A stretch of 64,000 nt of DNA from Fidelibacterota bacterium (GCA_947476895.1 CANJRX010000001.1:496865-560864), one strand, 5' to 3'; shown: positions 45,924-55,565, numbered from the stretch's first letter. Notes: a model not told the origin generated them from the letters alone. Program-made: numbers and translations.

Positions 45924-47831
45924 TTAACCCAGCCGGGCGACGTGAATATCTTGCGGATTTTCGTCCGCATTATGATGTTTCATCATTTGCAAGTAGGCGG
46001 CTTCAAGATGGCGCGCGAATAACGGCGCATCGAAAAGCGGCGCCGTCAGCAGGTTTTGGGCCAGCTTGTGTTTGATGGCGGAAAGCCGCTCGGCTGCGTT
46101 CGCAAGGTCAATCGCTAATGCCTCATAGCCTTCCACAGAGGTTGTGATGAGTTCCGGCAAATCAACCGCCCGCAACAAGCTGGCAGCGACGCGGGCGGCA
46201 AAGGATGCGCCCATGCGGGTTACTACAGGCAATCCCATCCAAAGCGCATCGCTGGCGGTGGTGTGGGCGTTGTACGGCAGAGAGTCGATAAATAAGTCGG
46301 CCACTTTATGGCGCGCGAGGTGCTCACCTTGATCGACGCGGCCGGCAAAGATCAGGCGTGTCGCGTCCACACCGCGAAGCTCGGCCTCTCGGCGCAAGTT
46401 TACCGAAACCGACGGGTGTTCTTCGAACAGCCAGAGAACGCTGCCCTCGATCTGCTTCAAAATGCGCATCCAGCTGTCGAATACAGTGGGCGTAAATTTG
46501 CGATTGTTGTTGAAGCAGCAAAACACGAAGCCCTGCGCGGGCAGGCCGAAGTATTCGCGCGAATATATTTTGTCGGTTGTTGCGCGCTGCCTATCATTGG
46601 CCTGATAGCTGTGCGGCATATAGACGATTTTCTCGACGTAATGCGCGCGTTCGCTTTCGGGAATCACGGTCGTATCGGCAATAATGTAGTCCATGAATGA
46701 TGCACCCAGGGTGCCGGGATAGCCGAGGTAGTTCACCTGAATGGGCGCGGCACGTTGCGCAAAAATTTCCGTGCGCGCCCGCGTCGTGTAGCCTGCGAGA
46801 TCTATGGCAATGTCGATTTTGCGCGCGCGGGCTAATGTGGCGATGTGGTGCTCAGAGCGGTCGGCAACGTCGAGGAAAACATCACAGGCCTTTTGCACGC
46901 GGGCCCGCATCGCATCTTGCGTGTTGGCGCCATAAGAAAAGCCGTAGATTTCGAACTGATCGCGGTTATGCGCTTCTAATACGCCGGCCATCAGCACCGA
47001 AACCGGATGGTTGCGAAAATCCATAGAGAAATAACCCACGCGGATTTTCCGTGCTGCCACGCGCGCAGGCGCCAGGGGCGGTGCGGGGGCCGAATGTCTC
47101 TCGGCCACCCACAGTTCGGCCGCTTTACGCTGCAAAGCCGGCGCATCAAGAAGGACCAGCGCGGGCCAGGGCGGAATCGCCTTTTCGCCGCGCGCCAAGC
47201 GTTCAGAAATTTGCGCGATAGCCGCGTCGAAGCCGTCCCAGTTGCACAGGCCGGCTTGCGTATAAAGGCGCAAACCTTGGGCGAAGTCGTATCCGGGCCG
47301 AAGGCGCAGGGCCGTATCAAAGCTTTCAATGGCCTCGGCGTAACGGTCTAAGTCACTGAGCGCGATGCCGCGATTGTAGTGCGCCTCGGCATAGGAAGAA
47401 TTGAGCTTGAGTGCCGCGTCAAAGCTTTCGACCGCGGCTTCATTCTGCGTCAGCGCGCTCAAAGCAACACCGCGATTGTTATAAGCTACGAAATGATCGG
47501 GCTTCAGTTTGATGGCTTTGTCGTAAGCGCTGACCGCCGCCCGGTATCGTTTGAGGTCTTCCAACGCATAGCCGAGGTTGTAATGGGCGGCAGCATTGTT
47601 GGGATTGACCTTAATCGCGCCACTGATCAGCTCGACAGCTTCGAAGAAATTGCGTTGCTGTGCCGCGATGACGCCGAGCATGTGCAGCGCATCGAAATGT
47701 TTCGGCTGCACGCCCAATATCCGCTTGTAGGCTGCCTGCGCGTCTTCAAGGCGTCCGCTTTGCTGAAAGCCGACGGCTTCCATCAGCTGCGCATGAATCA
47801 GATTGGGATCGACGAATTTAGATTTTGACAT
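45924..47831 (-). CDS. TPR-containing SPINDLY/OGT-type O-glycosyltransferase 1
   Basis: 635 residues. The N-terminal 190 residues are about five TPR units (ALDAKQ-like AEAHYNRGIALSDL, NRGVALSAL). The C-terminal GT41 domain shows GYFSMDFRNHPVSVLMAG with the catalytic His, VDLAGYT-type binding, FCCFNNNRKFTPTVFDSWMRIL and the YNAHTTASDALWMGLPVVTR donor-site loop. Likely adds a sugar to protein Ser/Thr, as FlmG does for flagellin. Its ATG lies inside the end of gene 2 (14-base overlap). Substrate unknown. Confidence 0.88.
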   Translation of the reverse strand: MSKSKFVDPNLIHAQLMEAVGFQQSGRLEDAQAAYKRILGVQPKHFDALHMLGVIAAQQRNFFEAVELISGAIKVNPNNAAAHYNLGYALEDLKRYRAAVSAYDKAIKLKPDHFVAYNNRGVALSALTQNEAAVESFDAALKLNSSYAEAHYNRGIALSDLDRYAEAIESFDTALRLRPGYDFAQGLRLYTQAGLCNWDGFDAAIAQISERLARGEKAIPPWPALVLLDAPALQRKAAELWVAERHSAPAPPLAPARVAARKIRVGYFSMDFRNHPVSVLMAGVLEAHNRDQFEIYGFSYGANTQDAMRARVQKACDVFLDVADRSEHHIATLARARKIDIAIDLAGYTTRARTEIFAQRAAPIQVNYLGYPGTLGASFMDYIIADTTVIPESERAHYVEKIVYMPHSYQANDRQRATTDKIYSREYFGLPAQGFVFCCFNNNRKFTPTVFDSWMRILKQIEGSVLWLFEEHPSVSVNLRREAELRGVDATRLIFAGRVDQGEHLARHKVADLFIDSLPYNAHTTASDALWMGLPVVTRMGASFAARVAASLLRAVDLPELITTSVEGYEALAIDLANAAERLSAIKHKLAQNLLTAPLFDAPLFARHLEAAYLQMMKHHNADENPQDIHVARLG

Positions 47832-49719
47832 AGATATGGTCCGGCGCGAGGCCCGCGTAATGCCGCGCGGTCATCTGGCGGTAAGCGTCTTCCAGATGGG
47901 ATGTAAACACGGCAACGTTAAATAAAGGCGACGCTAGCCTTTGTCGATCCAGCTTTTGTTTGATCTCTGAAAGCCGCGCGGGGTCGTCGGCTAGGGCAAC
48001 GGCGAGGTCTTCGTATTCGCTTTGTGTCGCCGTAATCAGTTCGGGAAGATCCAAGGTGCGCAGCAGGCTGGCAGCCATTCTGCCGGCGAAAGTCTCGCCC
48101 GTGCGGGTCAAAACCGGCAGTCCCGCCCAAAGGGCATCGCTCGCGGTGGTGCCAGCGTTAAATGGCAGGGTATCGAGAAAGATATCCATCGCCCGAAGCC
48201 GCGCGAGATATTCGGGCATGCTCACGCGCTCACCGAACACTAACCGCTCCGCATCCACACCGCGCGCCGTAGCTTCTTTTTTGAGGTTGGAGGCGGCTTT
48301 CTTCGTATCGGCGTAAAGGAATAGAACACTCCCGGGGACTTTTTTCAGGATGTTCATCCAACTTTCGAAAACACGCGGCAGGATTTTGAACGTATTGTTG
48401 AAGCAACAAAATACAAAGCCGGTTGCGGGCAGCCCTAATTCTGCACGCGTAAATTCTTTTTGCGCGATTTCGCGGCTGCGGTCGTTAGCCTGGAAGTTCG
48501 GCAAGGTGACGATCTTTTCGGTGTAATGCATCTGACTTTCAGCAGGAATGACCGTGCTATCAGCGACGATATAATCAATGAAATCGGCGCCCATGGTTCC
48601 GGGGTAGCCGATATAGGTGGCTTGAATCGGTGCAGCGCGCAGCGCAAATATCCCGGTGCGCGCATGTGTGGTATGTCCCGCGAGGTCCACCGCGATATCA
48701 ATCTTGCGTGCGCGGGCAAGGGTCGCGATATCTTGGTTAGTCCGATCTTTGACATCCAAGAAGGTATCGCAGGCTTTTTTTATACGTGCGCGCATGGCGT
48801 CTTGCGTATCCGGTCCGTAGGAAAAGCCGTAGACCTCGAACGCATCCCGGTTATGGGCTTCCAATACACCTGCCATCAGCGTCGAGACAGGATGATCGCG
48901 AAAATCCATGGAGAAATAACCGACGCGAATTTTGCGTGTGGGCCTTGGAGATACATTGAAGCGGAGGGTTGAGGCGACGGGATAACGCTCAGCCATGGAA
49001 AGCGCGGCCGCTTTGCGCTGCAAAGCCGGCGCATCAAGAAGCACAAGGGTCGGCCAAGGCGGGCTGGCTTTTTCACCGCGGCTGAGGCGCGCGGCAACTT
49101 CGGCGACGCCGGCTTCGAAGCCGTTCCAATTGCAGCTGCCGGCCTGAGCATAAAGTTTTAGGCCTCGCGCATCATCGTAATCCGGATTGAGGCGCAAGGC
49201 CGCGTCGAAACTTTCCGCGGCTTCGTCCTCGCGGTGGAGATTGCTGAGGGCAACGCCGCGATTGTAGTGCGCCTCGGCGCAGGAGGGATTGAGTCTGAGA
49301 GAGGCGTCAAAGCTTTCGACGGCATCAGCATGCCGCGTCAGGTTGCTCAAGGCGACGCCGCGATTGTTGTAGGCCACAAAGTGGTCGGGCTTCAGCTTGA
49401 TCGCTTTATCGTAAGCGATGACCGCCGCTTGATACCGCCCGAGGTCTTCTAAAGCGTAACCAAGGTTATAGTGAGCAGCGGCATTGGCCGGATTGACCTT
49501 AATAGCTGCGCTGATCAACTCAATAGCTTTGGCGAAATCTTTTTGTTGGGCGGCGATGACGCCCAGAAGATGCAGCGCGTCGAAATGCTTGGGCTGTACG
49601 CGCAAAATCCGCTTGTACGCCGCTTGGGCATCCTCAAGGCGGCCGTTTTGTTGAAAGGCGAGGCCTTCCATCAATTGCGCCTGGATCAGTGCCGGATCGA
49701 CAAATTTAGGCTTCGACAT
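47818..49719 (-). CDS. TPR-containing SPINDLY/OGT-type O-glycosyltransferase 2 (mosaic)
   Basis: 633 residues. The TPR half and the first part of the catalytic domain (FSMDFRDHPVSTLMAGVLEAHNR, LARARKIDIAVDLAG) are closest to gene 1, while the remainder (APIQATYIGYPG, FCCFNNTFKILPRVFESWM, SVLFLYADTK, FNAGTTASDALWAGLPVLTRTG, GLAPDHIYV) is closest to gene 3. The switch falls near the DLAG motif, about 48.6-48.7 kb. All GT41 motifs are intact, so it should be active. Both ends overlap its neighbours by 14 bases. Confidence 0.88.
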   Translation of the reverse strand: MSKPKFVDPALIQAQLMEGLAFQQNGRLEDAQAAYKRILRVQPKHFDALHLLGVIAAQQKDFAKAIELISAAIKVNPANAAAHYNLGYALEDLGRYQAAVIAYDKAIKLKPDHFVAYNNRGVALSNLTRHADAVESFDASLRLNPSCAEAHYNRGVALSNLHREDEAAESFDAALRLNPDYDDARGLKLYAQAGSCNWNGFEAGVAEVAARLSRGEKASPPWPTLVLLDAPALQRKAAALSMAERYPVASTLRFNVSPRPTRKIRVGYFSMDFRDHPVSTLMAGVLEAHNRDAFEVYGFSYGPDTQDAMRARIKKACDTFLDVKDRTNQDIATLARARKIDIAVDLAGHTTHARTGIFALRAAPIQATYIGYPGTMGADFIDYIVADSTVIPAESQMHYTEKIVTLPNFQANDRSREIAQKEFTRAELGLPATGFVFCCFNNTFKILPRVFESWMNILKKVPGSVLFLYADTKKAASNLKKEATARGVDAERLVFGERVSMPEYLARLRAMDIFLDTLPFNAGTTASDALWAGLPVLTRTGETFAGRMAASLLRTLDLPELITATQSEYEDLAVALADDPARLSEIKQKLDRQRLASPLFNVAVFTSHLEDAYRQMTARHYAGLAPDHIYVKI

Positions 49720-51946
49720 AAATATGATCCGGCGCGAGACCTGCGTGATGGCGCGCGAACATTTGACGGTAAGACTCTTCTATATGGCCGGCAAACACTG
49801 CGGCGTTAAATAAGGGCGACGCAAGTTTCTGTCGATCCACCTTTTGCCTGATCGCCGTCAGCCGCGCAGGATCGCCGGCGAGGGCGACGGCAAGATCTTC
49901 ATATGCGCTTTGCGTCGTAGTGATCAATTCGGGAAGGCCAAGAGTTTTAAGCAGACTAGCTGCCATGCGGCCGGCGAAAGACTCGCCTGTGCGAGTCAAA
50001 ATCGGCAGGCCCGCCCACAAAGCGTCGCTCGCGGTTGTGCCGGCATTGAAGGGCAGGGTGTCGAGGAATAGGTCCGCTGCGCGGAAGCGCGCCAGATACT
50101 CCGGCATGGCCACGCGTTTACCGAAGATCAGGCGGTCAGCATCCACACCGCGCGCTATCGCCTCGCTTTTAAGATTTGCTGTGGCCTCTTTTGTGTCGGC
50201 GTAAAGGAACAGAACACTACCCGGCACTCTTTTGAGGACGTTCATCCAGCTTTCAAAAATATGCGGCAGGATTTTGAAAGTATTATTGAAGCAACAAAAT
50301 ACGAAGCCTGTTTCGGGCAGCCCCAATTCCGCGCGCGTGAATTCTTTTTTCGCAATTTCGCGGCTGCCATCGTTGGCTTGGAAGTTCGGCAGATAAGCAA
50401 TCTTTTCGGCATAAAGCGCGCGGTCCTCTGCGGGAATCAACGTGCTGTCAGCCACAATATAATCAATGAAATCGGTGCCCATGCTTCCGGGGTAACCGAT
50501 GTAGGTGGCTTGGATCGGTGCAGGTCTTTGGGCGAATATGCCCGTGCGCGAATCGTTCGTGTAGCCTGCAAGATCAACGGCGATGTCGATCCCCATGCTC
50601 CTTGCCAGCGCAGCTATTTCACTGTCGCCGCGGTCCCTCACATCAACGAAGCGGTCGAAGGCGCGTTCCAGACGTTTGCGCATCGCATCTTGCGTGTCTG
50701 ACCCGTAGGAGAAGGCGTAAATCTCAAAGCTCTCGCGATCGTGGGCTTCGAATAATCCGGCGGTTAGAATAGACACAGGATGATCTTTAAAATCCGGCGA
50801 GAAGTATCCAATACGAATTTTGCGGGGACCCGTGAGAGGTTGGAACTCAATCCGCGGCGCTGCGACCGCGTGCTCGGCGCGTGTCCAAATTTCGGCGGCT
50901 TTGCACTGCAGGTTGGGTTCGCCTGTGATCGCGAGAAAAGGGAATGGCGCCGTCGCCCTTTCACCGCGTGCAACCCTGTCATTCAAGTCCGCGATCAATT
51001 CGTCTAGGCTCTTCCAATCGCAGAGCATCATCTTCAAATGCAGCCGGGTGCCGTGCAAAAACGGATAGTCCGGATTCAATTTCAACGCCGCATCGTCATC
51101 GGCCAAAGCGGCGGCATAAAATTTCAAGAGCCTGCGGGCACGGCCACGATTGCCATAGGCCTCGGCATAGTCCGGCTTAAACTTGATGGCGAAGTCGTAG
51201 CTTGTGATCGCTGCGCTATGGTGGCCGACTGCCGTGAGCAGGTTGCCACGATTATTGAAAGCTTCGAAATAGGTGCGTTTGAGCGCGATGGCTTTATCGT
51301 AGTCTGCGAAGGCCTCTTCGTTTTGGCCCAAGGTCGCGCGCGATAGGCCCCGGTTGTTAAAGGCCTCGGCGTAATCCGGCTTCAGGGCGATGGCGCTATT
51401 ATAATCGGCAATAGCTTCGTCGTGCCGCGCGAGAGCGCCGAGCGCAACACCGCGGTTGTTATGAACCTCTGCTTGCCCCGGCTTGATCCGCAAGGACTCG
51501 CCATAACTTTCCACAGCCGCCTGCGGCTGTTTCAAAAGCCACAGCGTATGACCGCGGTAGGTATGCACAGATGCGCTGCCGGGTTGCAGGCGCACACACA
51601 TGTCATAGGCGACGAGAGCCTCGCTGTGACGGCCGTGCGCGGTGAGCGCGCGGCCATGGTGATAATGACTTGCCGCGTCGAGAGGATAAATCGCAACGGC
51701 GCGCGCCAACGCCGCTGCGGCCTCTTCGAAATGTCCGTTACGCAAGGCGATGGCGCCCAACATCTGTAAAGCGTCGGGATGGGCAGCATTAATCTCGAGC
51801 ACCTGGCGGCAAAGGCTTTGCGCGCGGGTCAGATCGCCGTTGTTGTGAGCGACCGCGGCCTCATTCAGCAAGGCTGCAGCGCGCATATCGGCGGCAAGCT
51901 CTTCGGCCGTTTTCGGCTGAGGGGCGGTGGTAAAGTCAGGTTCCAT
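49706..51946 (-). CDS. TPR-containing SPINDLY/OGT-type O-glycosyltransferase 3
   Basis: 746 residues from ATG 51946; the open frame continues upstream to 52162, but the extra part (FHLRPRNRQDSGYGGG) looks non-coding. It has about nine TPR units, roughly three more than the other two genes, then the GT41 domain with GYFSPDFKDHPVSILTAG, FCCFNNTFKILPHIFESWM and the FNAGTTASDALWAGLPILTR loop. The first gene of the tandem array. The longer TPR superhelix could bind a longer or different protein substrate. Confidence 0.88.
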   Translation of the reverse strand: MEPDFTTAPQPKTAEELAADMRAAALLNEAAVAHNNGDLTRAQSLCRQVLEINAAHPDALQMLGAIALRNGHFEEAAAALARAVAIYPLDAASHYHHGRALTAHGRHSEALVAYDMCVRLQPGSASVHTYRGHTLWLLKQPQAAVESYGESLRIKPGQAEVHNNRGVALGALARHDEAIADYNSAIALKPDYAEAFNNRGLSRATLGQNEEAFADYDKAIALKRTYFEAFNNRGNLLTAVGHHSAAITSYDFAIKFKPDYAEAYGNRGRARRLLKFYAAALADDDAALKLNPDYPFLHGTRLHLKMMLCDWKSLDELIADLNDRVARGERATAPFPFLAITGEPNLQCKAAEIWTRAEHAVAAPRIEFQPLTGPRKIRIGYFSPDFKDHPVSILTAGLFEAHDRESFEIYAFSYGSDTQDAMRKRLERAFDRFVDVRDRGDSEIAALARSMGIDIAVDLAGYTNDSRTGIFAQRPAPIQATYIGYPGSMGTDFIDYIVADSTLIPAEDRALYAEKIAYLPNFQANDGSREIAKKEFTRAELGLPETGFVFCCFNNTFKILPHIFESWMNVLKRVPGSVLFLYADTKEATANLKSEAIARGVDADRLIFGKRVAMPEYLARFRAADLFLDTLPFNAGTTASDALWAGLPILTRTGESFAGRMAASLLKTLGLPELITTTQSAYEDLAVALAGDPARLTAIRQKVDRQKLASPLFNAAVFAGHIEESYRQMFARHHAGLAPDHIYVEA

Positions 51947-52146
51947 CGGCAAACAATAAAGCGAATTCGCGCGGGCCGTCCCAGCCAAAAATTTCGGGAA
52001 CCTGAAGACCTTACAAGCTCGCAACGTTACAGCGCCATGGCCACCACCATAACCGGAGTCTTGGCGGTTGCGCGGACGGAGGTGGAATGGGATGATGCCG
52101 CGAGCAAGGGTTGTGGGATCATACCGTGACCGATCGAGACCAAAGA

Positions 52147-52452
52147 ATGAATGACCTACCAAAGTCGCCGGTGCGGCGCGGGCGTTTGTTCTCGTTTCTC
52201 GTCCTGTTCATGCTGTTGGCCGGGCAGGTTGCCCTCGGCATCCATCAGTTCGAACATCATGCTGCACTCAGCAGCGACAAATGCTGTGCCTTTGCGTCGT
52301 CTGTCACGCCCGCTTCAGCGCCTGACGCCATTCTTTCGCCCGGCCTCGTCGGCTTTTTTGACTTCGGTCCCACCGAACAGCAGCTGCCGAGCATTGAACG
52401 TGCTGTCGCCGGCTTCCTCTCCCGCGCCCCGCCTCTCACCACCTCCGCCTAG
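52147..52452 (+). CDS. Small envelope protein of metal-uptake locus
   Basis: 101 residues from ATG 52147. One hydrophobic helix (about 14-32, FSFLVLFMLLAGQVALG) is followed by HQFEHHAALSSDKCCAF, a His/Cys-rich stretch that could bind metal, and a C-terminus ending RAPP. This layout resembles DUF2946-like exported proteins found with copper or zinc genes. It opens the plus-strand run into the porin, ZnuA-like and ZnuB-like genes. Family assignment is tentative. Confidence 0.6.
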   Translation: MNDLPKSPVRRGRLFSFLVLFMLLAGQVALGIHQFEHHAALSSDKCCAFASSVTPASAPDAILSPGLVGFFDFGPTEQQLPSIERAVAGFLSRAPPLTTSA

Positions 52453-52531
52453 AACTTAGCGCCCGTAGTGTCTTTGCGTCGTTCAACCGACCAAGACGCG
52501 GGATGTTTTGCCGTTCACCGGAGGATTCTTG

Positions 52532-53866
52532 ATGAATCGCACTTTATGTCGCGCCATGTCATTGGCGTTCGTCGTTACGACATCGGGCGTTGCCCATGCC
52601 GCGAGTGATACCGACCTTACCGATATCCGCAAACAGATTGACGCCCTGACGCAGCGCCAAGCCGAAGACACGCGGCGCATTCAGGACTTGGAAGCAGCAC
52701 TCGCCCGCGCCGAAACCCAGCATGCTGCCGATCAGGCGAAGCAGGCTGCCTCCGCTCCCGTCGTAGCCAACAACGCGCCCACGTCCGCGGGGGCATTTAA
52801 TCCCGCTATCAACGGCGTGCTTGACGGTAAGCTCGGTGTCTTCAGCCGCGATCCCAGCAACTACGCGATCGCCGGATTCCCGTTGGGCGGTGAAGGCCCT
52901 GGTCAACGCGGCTTGGCGCTGGGCGAGGCTGAGCTGAACGCCACCGCCAATGTCGACGACCTGTTCATGGGCAGCCTGACAATGTCCTTGGAACAAGATG
53001 GCGGCGACACGGAAGTTTCGCTCGAAGAAGCTTTCATTCAAACGCTGTCGTTACCCGGCGGTTTGCAGGCCACCGCCGGCAAGTTTCTTTCCGACATCGG
53101 TTACATGAATTCGCAGCATGAACATGCTGACGATTTCGCCGATCGGCCGCTGGCTTATCGTGCGTTTCTCGCCAACAGCTTTGGCGACACGGGTATTCGC
53201 ATGACCTGGCTTGCGCCGACCATCACCTACATTCGTGTCGGTGGCGAAGTATTTCGCGGCGATAGCTTTCCCGCTGCTGGGGCTGCCAACCGGGGCTTCG
53301 GTGCACACTCTGCCTACGTACGTGTCGGCGACGACCTTGGCACCGATTTCAGCTATCAGACCGGTGTGTCGTGGTTGTGGACGGACGCGCGCGGCCGCGA
53401 GACCGGTGCGTTGTCGGATGTGTTCACGGGCTCAACTGATGTTGGCATCGCGCACTTGGTCGTGAAGTGGGCGCCTAACGGCAACCCCACCCAGCGCAAT
53501 GTGAAGTTCCAGGCCGAAGTCCTACGCAATCACTTGAACGGCGACTTTAATGGCGTGGGAGTCGAACGCACAGACTACGGCGCTTACGGTCAGTTGACCT
53601 ATCAGTTCATGCAGGGCTGGCGTGTCGGATACAGGTTTGATTGGATGAGCGCAGGCGCCGTGCCGGCAAACATTCTACTGGCGACCCTCGACAGCCAAGG
53701 TCATGACGCCACGCGCCATACCGCGATGCTCGAATACAATCGCTCTGAATTCAGCCGCATCCGTTTGCAGTTTGCATCTGATCGTTCGCGCCTCGGCGCA
53801 AGCGACAATCAAATCCTGCTGCAATACACCGCCACCATCGGCGCGCACCCTGCGCATGCCTATTAG
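52532..53866 (+). CDS. Outer-membrane porin-like protein with N-terminal coiled coil
   Basis: 444 residues from ATG 52532, with GGAGG 7 bases upstream. Signal peptide (about 1-24, ending VAHAASD), then a helical coiled coil (IRKQIDALTQRQAEDTRRIQDLEAALARAE, about 30-62) and a beta-barrel of about 350 residues rich in aromatic and Gly residues. A His-rich NSQHEHADDFADR loop is suited to metals. It precedes the metal-binding protein and permease genes, which points to outer-membrane passage of zinc or a related ion. Not a TonB-dependent receptor: no plug domain is seen. Confidence 0.75.
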   Translation: MNRTLCRAMSLAFVVTTSGVAHAASDTDLTDIRKQIDALTQRQAEDTRRIQDLEAALARAETQHAADQAKQAASAPVVANNAPTSAGAFNPAINGVLDGKLGVFSRDPSNYAIAGFPLGGEGPGQRGLALGEAELNATANVDDLFMGSLTMSLEQDGGDTEVSLEEAFIQTLSLPGGLQATAGKFLSDIGYMNSQHEHADDFADRPLAYRAFLANSFGDTGIRMTWLAPTITYIRVGGEVFRGDSFPAAGAANRGFGAHSAYVRVGDDLGTDFSYQTGVSWLWTDARGRETGALSDVFTGSTDVGIAHLVVKWAPNGNPTQRNVKFQAEVLRNHLNGDFNGVGVERTDYGAYGQLTYQFMQGWRVGYRFDWMSAGAVPANILLATLDSQGHDATRHTAMLEYNRSEFSRIRLQFASDRSRLGASDNQILLQYTATIGAHPAHAY

Positions 53867-53876
53867 GACAATTGCC

Positions 53877-54791
53877 ATGAAAAATATTCGAATTGTTTCT
53901 GCGATCTTAGGTTTGTGCAGCACCGCGCTTCTCAGCACCTCAGCCTTTGCGGCCGTTCAGGTTTTTGCCTGTGAGCCTGAGTGGGCCGCGCTCGCCAAAG
54001 AAATCGGCGGCGCTGATGTGGAAGTCTTTGCGGCGACCACGGGTTTGCAAGATCCTCACCAAATCCAAGCCCGCCCCAGCCTCATCGCCCGCATGCGCGG
54101 TGCGGATGTGGCGATTTGCACCGGTGCGGAATTGGAAACCGGATGGCTACCGCTTCTGGCGCACCAAGCCGCCAACGCCAAAGTTCAGCCCGGCGCGCCG
54201 GGATATTTTGAAGCGACAAAATATGTTCAGATGAAGCAGCTGCCCACGGCGCTTGATCGTAGCCTTGGCGACATTCATGCGTCCGGTAATCCGCATATCC
54301 AAACCGATCCCCGCAACATGTTGCCGGTGGCTGCGGCCTTCACCGAAGTTCTGGCCAAAGTCGACGGCGCGAAAGCCGAGGCTTACCGCTCACGTCTCGC
54401 GGCTTTCCAAACACGCTGGACCGCCGCTATCGCCGGCTGGGAAACGCTGGCCGCGCCTTTGCGCGGTGTGCCGGTGCTCACCCAACACAAAAGCTGGGTC
54501 TACATGGTCGAGTGGCTCGGCATGAAAGATATAGCGCAGCTGGAGCCCAAACCCGGCCTTGCGCCCAGCACATCTTATCTCGCTGAGCTGCTCGATAAGG
54601 TCGCCGCAGAAAAGCCGCGCATGACGTTGGTCGCGGCTTACGAAGACGACCGCGGCTCGAAGTGGGTGATGGATCACGCCAAGATTCCGGCGGTGACCAT
54701 GCCCTTCACGGTCGGCGGTACGCCCGATGCGGAAACGCTGACAGCGCTCTACGACGCTTCTATCCAGCGTCTTCTTGCTGCACTCAAATAA
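53877..54791 (+). CDS. ZnuA-like metal-binding periplasmic protein
   Basis: 304 residues from ATG 53877. Signal peptide about 1-26 (STSAFA-AVQ). Cluster A-I fold of the ZnuA/TroA family with the probable metal ligands in DPHQIQARP, GNPHIQTDP, LTQHKSWVY and a C-terminal YEDDRGSKW region. It lacks the His-rich loop of many ZnuA proteins. It would bind zinc or manganese in the periplasm and deliver it to the permease encoded 15 bases downstream. Confidence 0.85.
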   Translation: MKNIRIVSAILGLCSTALLSTSAFAAVQVFACEPEWAALAKEIGGADVEVFAATTGLQDPHQIQARPSLIARMRGADVAICTGAELETGWLPLLAHQAANAKVQPGAPGYFEATKYVQMKQLPTALDRSLGDIHASGNPHIQTDPRNMLPVAAAFTEVLAKVDGAKAEAYRSRLAAFQTRWTAAIAGWETLAAPLRGVPVLTQHKSWVYMVEWLGMKDIAQLEPKPGLAPSTSYLAELLDKVAAEKPRMTLVAAYEDDRGSKWVMDHAKIPAVTMPFTVGGTPDAETLTALYDASIQRLLAALK

Positions 54792-54806
54792 GGAAGGCCT
54801 GCGACA

Positions 54807-55565
54807 ATGGACTCTTCTCTCCTGGTATTTGCTCCGGCTTTTGTCGCGGGCCTGCTCGTGATTACAACCCACGTCCCCTTGGGGCGTGAGGTTCTGAAAT
54901 CAGGCATCGTCTTTCTGGATCTCGCCATTGCCCAGGCTGCCGGCCTCGGTGTGATCCTCGCCGGCCTGGGCGAACACGGCGCCGAAGGTCTCACAGTTCA
55001 ACTCTCGGCGGGGGCGGCAGCGCTCACCGCCGCGGGCCTTCTCAGTTGGACCGAACGCTTCGCCGGCAAATACCAGGAGGCGTTAATCGGGTGTCTCTTT
55101 GTGCTCACAGCCTGCGTGGGGCTTATCGCGCTGAGCTCTAACCCACGCGGCGGCGAACATCTCAAAGACTTATTGGTTGGGCAAATTCTGTGGGTGACGT
55201 GGTCCGACCTGATTCCGGTGGCTATGGTCTACGCTGGCATTCTGCTCGCGTGGTTCGGTTTCGGCGCTCGCCTCGGGCGTGTTGGCTTCTACACCCTGTT
55301 CGCCATTTCGGTGACGGTATCGGTGCAGTTGGTCGGCATCTATCTCGTCTTCGGCACACTTATATTGCCGGCGCTTGGTATCCACCGGGCCACGGGCCGC
55401 GCGTCCTTGGCCATCGCTTACGCCATTGCTGCCGCGGGTTACGTGTTTGGGTTCATAGCCACCACGATGTTCGATCTGCCGGCAGGTCCCGTGATCGTCT
55501 GCACACTCGCCCTGTGCAGTTTGGCCGCGGCTGTAGTGGTGAGAGACGCGCGGGCGGCGGCCTAA
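54807..55565 (+). CDS. ZnuB-like metal ABC permease
   Basis: 252 residues with about seven membrane helices of the ABC-3 permease family (FVAGLLVITTHVPLGREVLKSGIVFLDLAIAQAAGLG near the start, FGTLILPALGIHRATG near the end). It forms the inner-membrane channel for the ion bound by the ZnuA-like protein. No ATPase gene is found in this locus, so it must borrow one or function with a distant partner. The C-terminus ends RDARAAA, followed at once by kinase-like sequence. Confidence 0.85.
   Translation: MDSSLLVFAPAFVAGLLVITTHVPLGREVLKSGIVFLDLAIAQAAGLGVILAGLGEHGAEGLTVQLSAGAAALTAAGLLSWTERFAGKYQEALIGCLFVLTACVGLIALSSNPRGGEHLKDLLVGQILWVTWSDLIPVAMVYAGILLAWFGFGARLGRVGFYTLFAISVTVSVQLVGIYLVFGTLILPALGIHRATGRASLAIAYAIAAAGYVFGFIATTMFDLPAGPVIVCTLALCSLAAAVVVRDARAAA

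Noticed and set aside
52151-52459. Alternative frame over the small metal-locus protein
   Set aside because: Cys/Ser/Arg-rich with no clean signal or helix; the 52147 frame has a proper hydrophobic helix and His/Cys motif.
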